Part shown: positions 9,253 through 17,075 of the stretch, piece after piece
Layout: the number at the start of each line of letters is the position of its first letter
How positions within the stretch are numbered: the first letter of the stretch is position 1
Assembly (NCBI GenBank): GCA_016124445.1
Contig: WGNR01000001.1
Coordinates: 434,001-498,000, forward strand
Source: a bacterium
GTDB taxonomy: Bacteria > Planctomycetota > Planctomycetia > Pirellulales > Pirellulaceae
Direction of reading: 5' to 3'
Length of the DNA stretch: 64,000 bases
The notes under the pieces: generated by a model
Databases searched by the model: none
What the model saw: the letters and a program-made list of their open reading frames with translations, nothing else
Told to the model about the DNA's origin: nothing
Translations under genes and position numbers: made by a program

Positions 9253-9415
9253 GGAATTTGGCTTCTATGGGGCGGGCTTCAAGGTGATTCTTCCTATTGT
9301 AGGTCGACTCAAGCCAATTGGTTACCCAGGCCTTCGCCGAGCGGGGTTGGCACTGTGGCGGCCTCAGGCGAAGATGAGAGCTTGCTCACAAACGTTCGTA
9401 CGGGAAAAAGTAGCT

Positions 9416-10300
9416 GTGCAAATTGGCAACACGCAGATCATCGATACCTTTGCCGAAGCTTTCGGGATGGTCTATACGCGGGTCTTGATTACCGCTTTCG
9501 ACCAACATTGGCTCGATGCGGCCGCCAACGAGTTTTGCGGCTACGGCAGTAGCGTGATTGCCTGTGATGCCGAAGCAGGCGTCGAACGTCGACTTTCCTC
9601 TAACGAAACCCCCGATGGCCGCCCCGGGGTTTCGATCTTAGCGTTTGGATTCTCGGCCGATGCCCTGGCCAAAGCGGTTAGTAATCGGGTTGGGCAATGC
9701 GTGATGACCTGCGCTTCGACGGCGGTCTTCGATGGACTTCCCCAAGCCGAAAAGCGAATGCCACTGGGCAAATCGCTGAGGTACTTCGGCGACGGGTATC
9801 AGAAAAGCAAAGTCATCGGCGGCACCCGTTACTGGCGGATTCCGGTCATGGACGGTGAATTCCTCTGCGTCGAATCCCTCGGAATCGAAAAAGGAGTCGC
9901 CGGCGGAAACATCATCTTCCAGGCAATCGACCAGGCCACCGCACTAACCGCGGCACGCAAAGCAATCGAGTCGCTGGCCCCCATGAGCAACATCATCGCG
10001 CCATTTCCCGGAGGTGTGGCGCGCAGCGGTAGCAAAGTTGGCTCAAAGTATAAGGGACTGCGGGCATCGACTTCCGACACCAATTGCCCCACATTGCGGG
10101 GGCGGGTCGAATCGCAAGTCGTTGCAGGTGCCAACTGCGTGCTGGAAATCGTCCTGGATGGCACCGGAGAAGAAGCGATCGCCGCCGGAATGAAAGCGGC
10201 CATGCAGGCCGCAGCGATCGATGGCGTACTGGCCATTTCAGCGGGAAACTATGGCGGGAAGCTCGGAAAGTTTCATTTCCATCTAAAAGATCTGCTCTGA
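9416..10300 (+). CDS. ftr: Formylmethanofuran:tetrahydromethanopterin formyltransferase
   Basis: Ftr (FhcD) transfers a formyl group between methanofuran and tetrahydromethanopterin in the archaeal-type C1 pathway also found in methylotrophs and planctomycetes. The GTG at 9416 gives 294 residues, matching the usual length near 297 and placing IDTFAEAF at the expected N-terminus. An earlier in-frame ATG would add unrelated residues. Family features include VLITAFDQHWLDAA, ETPDGRPGVSIL and a C-terminal GNYGGKLGKFHFHLKDLL. Fhc subunits A, B and C, mch and mtdB are absent from the window, so the pathway genes are dispersed. The role is likely formaldehyde oxidation or detoxification, not methanogenesis. 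Confidence 0.9.
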   Translation: MQIGNTQIIDTFAEAFGMVYTRVLITAFDQHWLDAAANEFCGYGSSVIACDAEAGVERRLSSNETPDGRPGVSILAFGFSADALAKAVSNRVGQCVMTCASTAVFDGLPQAEKRMPLGKSLRYFGDGYQKSKVIGGTRYWRIPVMDGEFLCVESLGIEKGVAGGNIIFQAIDQATALTAARKAIESLAPMSNIIAPFPGGVARSGSKVGSKYKGLRASTSDTNCPTLRGRVESQVVAGANCVLEIVLDGTGEEAIAAGMKAAMQAAAIDGVLAISAGNYGGKLGKFHFHLKDLL

Positions 10301-10410
10301 ACGCCCTGCCCAGGCAAACCTGCCGCCGCAAGAAAGCAACTTACCCCGAGCCAGTCTGACCAGCCCGGGGCAAGCAAAGTATTCCGATAGCGAAGCGCGA
10401 TTTGAGGAAT

Positions 10411-10944
10411 TTAATCTCGCATAGCGCTAACGATGGAATCGCACGAGATTCGACGCTCGGCAATCTGACCAAGATCGTTTAGCGATCGACGTTGGCCAAC
10501 GTTATTCCAGGCATTGATTTCAGCCAGTTCGGGCATCAGATCGACCAATTGATCGATAAGAACTTCGGACAGGATACCGATATTCGCTTCCTGGGTCCGT
10601 TCCGAAATGGCTTTCACCGTCTTCATGATGCGGACCAATTTGGCGCGCTCACGAATTGGGGACGAAAGATTGTTTTGCGGCTCTTCCAACAGGTCAGCGA
10701 TGGGTACATCGAGGATTTCGGCCCATTGTGAGAGTTGCGAAACGAGAAGATCCGAGTTGGGCTTTTCTTCTTCACGCACCTGAGAAGCAGGCATGCCTAA
10801 CTTCCGCGATGCGGTACGAAGAGAAACTCCCTGTTGTTTACGAAGCTCGCGGATGCGATGCAGCTTACGAGGGGACTGTTTGCCCGTCTCGGAAGGCGTA
10901 AACGCATATACCGCGTGGTCCATGGAGAATGGAACCGTTGCCAT
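10411..10944 (-). CDS. XRE-family helix-turn-helix regulator
   Basis: This 177-residue DNA-binding protein starts at an ATG preceded by GGAGG. After a 27-residue N-terminal arm, residues about 28-85 form a lambda-repressor-like domain: RIRELRKQQGVSLRTASRKLGM supplies helices 1-3 and LSQWAEILDVPIADLL the last helices. The expected Gln at the start of the recognition region is replaced in this divergent copy (PASQVREEE). The C-terminal part (about 95-177) is helical, with no ligand domain I recognise. Its targets are unknown and no operon partner is adjacent. Autoregulation through the region upstream of 10944 is possible. Confidence 0.8.
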   Translation of the reverse strand: MATVPFSMDHAVYAFTPSETGKQSPRKLHRIRELRKQQGVSLRTASRKLGMPASQVREEEKPNSDLLVSQLSQWAEILDVPIADLLEEPQNNLSSPIRERAKLVRIMKTVKAISERTQEANIGILSEVLIDQLVDLMPELAEINAWNNVGQRRSLNDLGQIAERRISCDSIVSAMRD

Positions 10945-11463
10945 GAGAAGTCCTCCCTAGTTCCGGAGGCTCAACAGACTGCCGGTGTACCCAATGTCCG
11001 CAGCAACGAGATAAAACGGCACTACACCACAGCACCATGCGCGCGGGCACAAGGAAGGATTGGCGGAATGCTTCTTGTCTGTTCCGTTGAAGGGAAAATC
11101 GAGGCCAACGACTATGGGGTGCCTAGTCCCGTCAGTTAAGCCTGATGTGGGAAGCTGATTCAGCCCCAGAAAAGAATCAGGACGTCATCGAACTTCATGA
11201 AAAGTGTGCCTGAAAACGTTTCAAGCATCGGAATGATTCCGAAGCTGCCGTGGGTGCCCTCGCCGACTGGAAAAATCGAAAGGTTCCCTTGGTGGGAATA
11301 AAAGGAATTTACTGCCTGAAACATCTCTTCAGCACTGGCCGATTCTAGCGAATCCTTTTCTGTGAATCAAGAGTTTGGAATATTTATTGGAAAATAATTC
11401 CCCCCAACCTTGCCGGTAAGGGGCAGCATCTAGACGAACCGAAAACTTGCCGCAGCTTGCCCT
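10945..11463. other. Intergenic region upstream of the XRE gene
   Basis: About 519 bases hold little recognisable structure. The only open frame I consider possible is the 54-codon frame on the minus strand at 11160-11324, listed separately. The promoter of the XRE gene should lie just right of 10960. Confidence 0.45.
11160..11324 (-). CDS. Possible small protein, 54 aa
   Basis: ATG at 11324 opens a 54-codon frame that ends with TGA at 11160-11162. The frame remains open for about 15 further codons upstream of the ATG. Composition is ordinary for a protein and ends in a hydrophobic segment (DDVLILFWG). There is a weak purine-rich stretch (GAAGAG) directly before the ATG, which is too close for a normal ribosome-binding site. 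It resembles no family I know. It could be a small gene, the remnant of a longer gene, or chance. Confidence 0.25.
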   Translation of the reverse strand: MFQAVNSFYSHQGNLSIFPVGEGTHGSFGIIPMLETFSGTLFMKFDDVLILFWG

Positions 11464-12108
11464 TTATTCCCCGGTAGCGAATTCCTGCAAACGCTCCAGA
11501 AATCGTGGCATTTTCAGGCGAGGAGCAGGTGGCTGAACGGTCTCTTGCTTGCGCTTTTCTGTCTGCGACTTTTCGATTTCCGCCAGCTTGTCATCCGTGA
11601 GCGACTCCAACTCGCTGATATCGGCGCCCCAATTAGAAAGGGCACGCAGCAGGTCGTTGTTGAGTGGTTCTGGATCACCTGGGAGCAACGGCTGGGCCGG
11701 GACCTTAATCGATTCGGCTGGGATAGGCTCACCTTTGGCGAGTGTGGCATCCATGTGCATGTTCCACAGCGCCACGATATCGTCCGACGTCAACTGACGA
11801 TCCATATCTTGAATCATCACCACTTCACCGTGGGCTGTCGCCAATCCCAAATCGATGGCGGTCGCTTTACCCTGACGGGGCGAATAGCGTCGGGACCGGA
11901 CTTGGGGGTATCGGCAGGTGATTTCGTACAGTACTTCTTCGGTACTGTCGGTCGAACCATCATCAACGATGACCAATTCAAAATCGGCAGTCAGGTCCGA
12001 CAGAATCTCCAGCAGACGATCGACTTCCCCGACAATGCTCGACTGAACATTGTGCACCGGCAGGATAATACTCAACGACTTCTTCACGACCAAACCTCGT
12101 GCATTCAT
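11464..12108 (-). CDS. Short GT2-type glycosyltransferase-like protein with disordered tail
   Basis: Starting at ATG 12108 the protein has 214 residues. Residues 10-120 match the nucleotide-sugar-binding half of a GT-A glycosyltransferase family 2 domain: SIILPVHN, the donor motif DDGST (49-53), and QDMDRQL with a DxD-like D101/D103. The acceptor-binding half and the usual C-terminal catalytic Asp region are not recognisable. Instead, residues about 125-214 are Pro/Glu/Lys-rich and probably unstructured. It may therefore be a truncated or repurposed enzyme, with loss of transferase activity possible. An upstream in-frame TTG would add 13 residues. The start region contains a run of eight G on the plus strand. 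Confidence 0.7.
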   Translation of the reverse strand: MNARGLVVKKSLSIILPVHNVQSSIVGEVDRLLEILSDLTADFELVIVDDGSTDSTEEVLYEITCRYPQVRSRRYSPRQGKATAIDLGLATAHGEVVMIQDMDRQLTSDDIVALWNMHMDATLAKGEPIPAESIKVPAQPLLPGDPEPLNNDLLRALSNWGADISELESLTDDKLAEIEKSQTEKRKQETVQPPAPRLKMPRFLERLQEFATGE

Positions 12109-12439
12109 GGGGGGGGAAATCGACAACAACAGCCCTGGTCCCACCAACCTGAACCGCCAAACAGCCCGCGATTACGCTACGAAGATCGACGGAGCCTAGC
12201 TTACGATTCGGCATCTTGCTTCCAGTGACTACACCGCTAGCGGCTTTGGTCCGGATGTGCCGTGTCTGCGGGCAAGTTGGAATGAAACACCCTGCAACAG
12301 CTTTGACGTTTGCCGGGATAACAAGGCGGGACCAAAGCGTGTCTGCTAGGCACCCGGTTGCCGAGTCTGCCCGGGAAGGTCACACTGAATTGACTCTGTT
12401 TTCCCTGATCCCCGCCACCTGTTGGTTGAGGTCCCTCCG

Positions 12440-12829
12440 ATGACAATATCACTGCCCCGCGAGCCTGACTTCGACAAAGCGGGTGGCCTGGTGCCAGCCA
12501 TTGCCCAGTCGGCCGATGACGGCCAGGTTTTGATGATGGCCTGGATGAATCGCGAGGCCTTCCTGGAAACGCTCGCCACCGGCAAAGCGGTCTACTTCAG
12601 CCGGAGCCGCAACAAACTGTGGCGGAAGGGAGAAGAGAGCGGGCATCAACAAAAAGTCCGCCAGATTCTGGTCGACTGCGATGCGGATACCGTCCTGCTC
12701 AAAGTGGACCAGGTGGGCGCTGCGTGTCACGAGGGATATCGGACCTGTTTCTTTCGGGAAGTAGGTCAAGAAGAAACCACCATCGTTGAACCTCGCCTGG
12801 TCGATCCCGATCAGGTTTACAAGAAGTAA
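12440..12829 (+). CDS. hisI: Phosphoribosyl-AMP cyclohydrolase
   Basis: This 129-residue enzyme opens the purine ring of phosphoribosyl-AMP in the third step of histidine synthesis, acting as a zinc-dependent homodimer in the cytoplasm. The family core is complete: [24 protein letters not shown], the metal-binding DCDADT (79-84) and the zinc cysteines C96 and C103 in [13 protein letters not shown]. It lacks the fused HisE pyrophosphatase domain, so HisE must be encoded elsewhere. ATG at 12440 was chosen over an in-frame TTG at 12422 because the family begins near this point. It lies 26 bases before the RidA-like gene and may share its transcript. Confidence 0.94.
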   Translation: MTISLPREPDFDKAGGLVPAIAQSADDGQVLMMAWMNREAFLETLATGKAVYFSRSRNKLWRKGEESGHQQKVRQILVDCDADTVLLKVDQVGAACHEGYRTCFFREVGQEETTIVEPRLVDPDQVYKK

Positions 12830-12855
12830 CTATCCATTTCGACAAAAGAATAACC

Positions 12856-13320
12856 ATGAGCTTCGATGCCAACCTGGACGCCCTGAACGTAGAACTTCCG
12901 CCTGCTCCGAAAGCGATGGGCCTGTACAAGCCGGTGATTACGGTCGGCAAGATCGTTTACCTATCGGGCCATGGACCCTTGAGCCCCGATGGAACTTTGC
13001 AATTGGGCAAAGTCGGCCAGGATGTCGATCAAGTAGTAGGCTATGCGGCCGCACGGCAGACCGGGCTGGCAATGCTGGCCACGCTGAAGGCTCATCTTGG
13101 CAGCCTCGATAAGATCAATCGCCTGGTCAAGACATTCGGCATGGTCAATTGTGTGGATGGCTTTACCCAACAGCCGGCGGTCATCAACGGTTTCAGCGAA
13201 CTGATGAAAGAAGTCTTCGGCGAAGATTGCGGGGTTGCCGCTCGAAGTGCGATCGGCGTTAACGCCCTGCCCGCCAATATGAGCGTCGAAATCGAAGCGA
13301 TTTTCGAGCTGAAAGACTAA
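12856..13320 (+). CDS. RidA/YjgF-family protein
   Basis: This 154-residue protein belongs to the RidA/YjgF/TdcF superfamily, whose enamine/imine deaminase members clear reactive 2-aminoacrylate. The family trace is visible as VYLSGHGPLSPDG, a QTGLAMLATLKAHLG helix, NCVDGF and the C-terminal ARSAIGVNALPANMSVEIEA, in which the conserved Arg of the substrate pocket is retained. It is about 25 residues longer than E. coli RidA and belongs to a divergent subgroup, so deaminase activity is not certain. It directly follows hisI with a 26-base gap and precedes prfB. This probably reflects co-transcription and not a shared pathway. Confidence 0.88.
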   Translation: MSFDANLDALNVELPPAPKAMGLYKPVITVGKIVYLSGHGPLSPDGTLQLGKVGQDVDQVVGYAAARQTGLAMLATLKAHLGSLDKINRLVKTFGMVNCVDGFTQQPAVINGFSELMKEVFGEDCGVAARSAIGVNALPANMSVEIEAIFELKD

Positions 13321-13370
13321 ACGGATTCGTTCAAAGCGCAGTTAACCCCACAGGCTCAATCAGGTTCAAT

Positions 13371-14481
13371 ATGGAACGCGAATTCTACGATCGTGCAGAT
13401 ACCATTCGCCAGCGGCTCGTTCAGCTAAAGGACTCTCTTTGACTACGATTCCAAGAAGCAACAGCTGAAAGGAATCGAAGACCGCATGGCCGCTGCCGAT
13501 TTCTGGGATAACCAGGAAAAGGCCCAGGAAACGGTTGGCCAGATGAAATCGATTCGTAGCTTGGTCGAACCGATCGACCAGTGCCTGGCAGGCCTCGACG
13601 ATCTGGACGTCATGTTGGAAATGGCGGAAGAAGATCCATCGCTGGCTGACGAGGTCCCTGGCACACTGGAATCGCTCGAGCAAACCTTGGAAACGCTCGA
13701 ACTGAAGGCGTTATTGGATGGCCCCTACGACAACTGCGGCGCTATCGTCACCATCAATGCACGCGACGGTGGCACCGATGCCAATGACTGGGCCGAGATG
13801 TTGTTGACGATGTATGGACGGTGGGCGGATCAAAACGAGTACACCGTCGAACTGATCGATCGGACCGACAATGAAGAAGCTGGCATCAGCAATGCCACGT
13901 TTGTTGTTCGTGGACCGATGGCGTACGGCTATCTGAAAGGCGAGACCGGCATGCATCGTTTGGTGCGTATCAGTCCGTTTAATTCTGAAGGAAAACGCCA
14001 GACCAGTTTCGCCGCCGTTGATGTTTCGCCCGAGATCCCTGACTCCGAGGAAGTCGATATCGACGAAGATGACGTTCGCGTCGACACCTTCCGCGCCAGC
14101 GGCGCCGGTGGTCAGCACGTCAACAAGACCGATAGCGCGATTCGCCTGACGCATATGCCCACTGGCATCGTCGTGCAATGTCAGCAGGAACGCAGCCAGC
14201 ACAAAAACCGCGCCCAGGCCTGGAAAATGCTGCGTAGCCGTCTCGCGCGAGTCGAAGAAGAACGCCGCGAGAGCGAACAGGCTGCAAAGTACAAGACGCA
14301 GGCCAAAGTTGGCTTTGGTTCGCAGATTCGCAACTATTTCCTGCACCCGGATCAACGAGTGAAAGATGCCCGGACTGGATACTACATGGGCAGCTTTCAC
14401 AGCGTGATGAATGGCGACATCCAGGGTTTCCTTGATTCTTACCTGCGGTGGCGAGTCGGGCAGGAAACTTCCGAAAATTAG
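13371..14481 (+). CDS. prfB: Peptide chain release factor 2, programmed +1 frameshift
   Basis: RF2 releases finished proteins at UAA and UGA. The gene is read as 13371-13439 joined to 13441-14481, giving 369 residues. Frame 0 encodes 23 residues and reaches CTT TGA; skipping one T continues with GAC TAC GAT. After the shift, the coiled-coil N-domain, the stop-codon tripeptide SPF (201-203) and the catalytic GGQ (246-248, within SGAGGQHVNKTDSA) are all present at E. coli-like positions. The UGA at the shift site is itself an RF2 codon, so low RF2 favours the shift. This is the conserved autoregulation of RF2 and not a sequencing error. Confidence 0.96.
13428..13443 (+). promoter_or_regulatory. 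prfB programmed +1 frameshift signal
   Basis: The slippery CTT TGA C occupies 13437-13443, with the in-frame UGA at 13440-13442. The purine block AAAGGA at 13428-13433 is Shine-Dalgarno-like and lies four bases upstream of CTT, as expected for the stimulator that pairs with the ribosomal 16S 3' end. The following C weakens UGA termination. Confidence 0.93.
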
Positions 14482-14516
14482 AACCTGATCCAATTTCCGC
14501 CAGAGGAGCAACTTCC

Positions 14517-15110
14517 GTGTCAGAGCCTTCGAACGATCCCAACGAACACTTCGTCGAATCGATTCGCGAAGATGGTGTCGGGCTGTTTGTCAATTTCGTC
14601 AAGCAGCAAGACCGCTTCGGACATGTTGTCGCCCTTGTCCAGGGAGAATCGTGCACGCCGTTGTTCGCTTCGATTGAAGGCCCCAGCGACGAAGAGTGGC
14701 CAGAGAGTCCTCCACTACAGGAAATCCATCTGGAAGAACGTGGACCGGCGACCGTCGCGATGCTGGTTGGCAAAGCGGGGCATAGCCACTGGTCAGTCGC
14801 GGTCGAACCGATGAGCGAACCAGGAGCAATTCACTATTCGGTTGCCTGTCGAATGCAAGATCATCCACAATGCATTTGCAGTCGCTATGGCGCGTTGCTG
14901 GAACCAGCCGGCGAACCAACCCTTGAACGCGACGGTCCGTGGGTATGGAAAGTCGGCGACGTGGAAGTCTGCGTCGATGTGATTCCACAAGAGAACTTTC
15001 CGACTCCCGAACTTCCGGCGAATGCTCGGGGTTTTGAAGTGAACGCATCGCTTGATCATGAACCGTTTCCCAAAACGATTCAATGGCGTTACAAGATCTG
15101 GGTTCGCTAG
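14517..15110 (+). CDS. Hypothetical protein
   Basis: This 197-residue protein has no family I can name. The GTG at 14517 follows AGAGGAGC at a normal spacing and lies 35 bases after the prfB stop, so co-transcription with prfB is likely. The sequence is acidic and probably soluble, with no signal peptide or membrane helix. A central CRMQDHPQCICSRY segment contains three closely spaced Cys, which could bind metal, although no standard motif is formed. The Trp-rich end (GPWVWKVGD and TIQWRYKIWV) suggests a compact beta fold. It converges with the GGDEF gene, leaving only seven bases between the two stops. Confidence 0.7.
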   Translation: MSEPSNDPNEHFVESIREDGVGLFVNFVKQQDRFGHVVALVQGESCTPLFASIEGPSDEEWPESPPLQEIHLEERGPATVAMLVGKAGHSHWSVAVEPMSEPGAIHYSVACRMQDHPQCICSRYGALLEPAGEPTLERDGPWVWKVGDVEVCVDVIPQENFPTPELPANARGFEVNASLDHEPFPKTIQWRYKIWVR

Positions 15111-15117
15111 AAGAACC

Positions 15118-16749
15118 TCAGATTTCAGTCCCGATCGAGTTAAGAACTTCGCCTGCCCGACTTGCGCCAGAGTTGGTTCCCAGCGACTCAAGCAGGTCGG
15201 TCATTAAATCTTCAATTCGAGAAACGGTGCCAATCAGCATCGCAGTTTTTTCTTCATCGGACATCTCACCGTCATTCGAGCCGAGTCGTCGCGAAGCCTC
15301 GCTCAGCAAGGTCGTAGCCTTGTCCAGGCGTTCGGTCACGAATTGATGACACTCGTTTTCTAATCGCGACTCGGCATTGTTCTTCCAAACCGAATTCGCC
15401 AGCCATCGCAAAATGCTTTGCCGACTGAGAATCCCCATGGTCTTGCCGTTTTCACTGATCAGCAATGCTCGTATTGAAACGCGGTTGAGGAACTCCCAGA
15501 CAATCCGCAGCGGAATGTTTGGCGGATAGCAAATCGGCGACTTTCGCATCACTTCGCTGATCGGAATCTTGTGCGGATTGGGCTGGCTGGCGACGGCGAT
15601 CAAGTCCTTATCCGAGACAACGCCAACCAGGTTTCCTGATTGATCGACGACTGGTGCTGACGGAATTCGATAGTTCAGGAAGAACTTGCTGATATCGACG
15701 ACATTCGAATCAGACGTCACCGTGCTCATGATTGGCGTCATCGCATCGGCAGCCACGGCATCGCCGAATATTGGATCTTTCTTGCCGAAAGATGTTTGCC
15801 TTGCCGACTTCTGAAGTTCACTGAAACAGATAACGCGGTTTCGACCCTTCGTCTTCGCTTCGATCAGGCATTGATCAGCGATTTCAATGAGATCATCCGG
15901 CTCTTCCATTTCCGACAAGGACTCGGCGATTCCGATGCTTATGGTGACGTTAACCACCGCGGAATCGAGCACGATCTCGTGCTCGGAAACGCGTTTGCGG
16001 AGGTTTTCCGCCCAGGCTCGGGCCTGCTCGGCACTGGTTTCCGGCAGCAAAGCGCAAAACTCTTCGCCACCGTAACGACAGATAATATCCGACTTTCTTA
16101 CCGAATCGGCAAAGATTCGTCCCACCTCTCGCAACACCTGATCACCAGCCGCGTGACCATGGATGTCGTTCACTCGCTTGAAGTAGTCGATATCGAAGAT
16201 AGCACAAGCCAACGATCGCTGATATCGCCGTGAACGGCTCCACTCTTTGACAACGATATCCTCGAACACTCGCCGCGTCGGCAAGCCGGTCAGCAAGTCG
16301 CTGTTTGCCAGATGGGTCAAACGCGACTCCAGTTCCAGAATCCGTTGGCCGGAACGCATTCGGGCAACCAATTCGCGACGATCGATCGGCTTGGCGAGAA
16401 AATCGTCGGCCCCCGTGTTGAGCGCCATCGTTAGATTGTCACGGTGACCATGCGAGGTCGCCATGATGATGTACATGTAATGCGAACAGACGACATGGCG
16501 AACGTGGCGAATCAGATCGATCCCGGATCCGTCGGGAAGTTCCCAGTCGGTCACCAGGAATTGGAAGTCGTTGCTGGCATCTTCTAAGGTGGCCAAAGCA
16601 TCCATACAGCTTTCAGCCGTCACCACTTCGTAGCCTTCACGGCGAAGAAACTCGCTGACCAAGGTTCGAATAAGCTTATCGTCGTCCACCACCAATACGC
16701 GGCCGTGGGCGGGATACTGCTCGAATTGTGAGACAACGGAACTGGTCAA
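15118..16749 (-). CDS. Response regulator with GGDEF and paired CBS domains
   Basis: This 543-residue signalling protein starts at TTG 16749, as no ATG is available near the receiver domain. Residues about 17-130 form a receiver domain, with phospho-acceptor D68 (VTDWELPDG) and K120. Residues about 145-310 form a diguanylate cyclase with GGEEF at 227-231 and the inhibitory I-site RKSD at 218-221. Both are intact, so c-di-GMP synthesis with product inhibition is expected. Residues about 330-450 are two CBS repeats, which often bind adenine nucleotides. A helical C-terminal tail follows. Phosphorylation and nucleotide level could both gate the cyclase. No histidine kinase is adjacent. Confidence 0.92.
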   Translation of the reverse strand: MTSSVVSQFEQYPAHGRVLVVDDDKLIRTLVSEFLRREGYEVVTAESCMDALATLEDASNDFQFLVTDWELPDGSGIDLIRHVRHVVCSHYMYIIMATSHGHRDNLTMALNTGADDFLAKPIDRRELVARMRSGQRILELESRLTHLANSDLLTGLPTRRVFEDIVVKEWSRSRRYQRSLACAIFDIDYFKRVNDIHGHAAGDQVLREVGRIFADSVRKSDIICRYGGEEFCALLPETSAEQARAWAENLRKRVSEHEIVLDSAVVNVTISIGIAESLSEMEEPDDLIEIADQCLIEAKTKGRNRVICFSELQKSARQTSFGKKDPIFGDAVAADAMTPIMSTVTSDSNVVDISKFFLNYRIPSAPVVDQSGNLVGVVSDKDLIAVASQPNPHKIPISEVMRKSPICYPPNIPLRIVWEFLNRVSIRALLISENGKTMGILSRQSILRWLANSVWKNNAESRLENECHQFVTERLDKATTLLSEASRRLGSNDGEMSDEEKTAMLIGTVSRIEDLMTDLLESLGTNSGASRAGEVLNSIGTEI

Positions 16750-17075
16750 TGCTTAGCTCTTCAATGGAAGCGCACCCTCAATCGACAAACCACTACGGTT
16801 TTCCCAAGATTACGTCACTTTCCGGTGGCGTGGCTTTTATTTTGCAGATTCCCGTTTTTGATTTCGCCCCTGTTTCGGCGATCCTCAATCGGTCTTTTTT
16901 GGACTGTAACGATTATCCGGAAGGTTCCCCTATTAGCAGGTGTATCAGGTATAGGTTCCGCCGCTCGCACTTGGTAGCACCTCGGCATTGGTTTGAGTGA
17001 TTGCCCCCATTTCGATTGGTCGATTTCGTACTCAGGAACCGATGCACCGCTCCACGGATTGGATTGAGTTGCATC
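16750..17075. other. Divergent intergenic region
   Basis: About 326 bases lie between the GGDEF gene and the TPR lipoprotein gene. The open frames here are short and lack coding character. I see no convincing sigma70 pair. A GG-N10-GC spacing near 16978 is far from the sigma54 consensus and is not called. Confidence 0.45.

Noticed and set aside
9197-9415. N-terminal extension of Ftr starting at 9197
   Set aside because: It overlaps the hemG start, has no family resemblance, and the GTG at 9416 gives the normal Ftr N-terminus and length.
10301-10380. GC-rich inverted repeat after ftr as a terminator
   Set aside because: Only a five-base stem (CCCCG/CGGGG) with a long loop and no T run.
13437-13443. 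Apparent nonsense mutation in prfB
   Set aside because: The CTT TGA C context, the upstream purine block and uninterrupted RF2 motifs in the +1 frame identify the programmed frameshift.
16978-16995. GG-N10-GC spacing that could be a sigma54 promoter before the TPR lipoprotein
   Set aside because: Flanking bases do not fit TGGCAC-N5-TTGC, and no enhancer-binding regulator is nearby.
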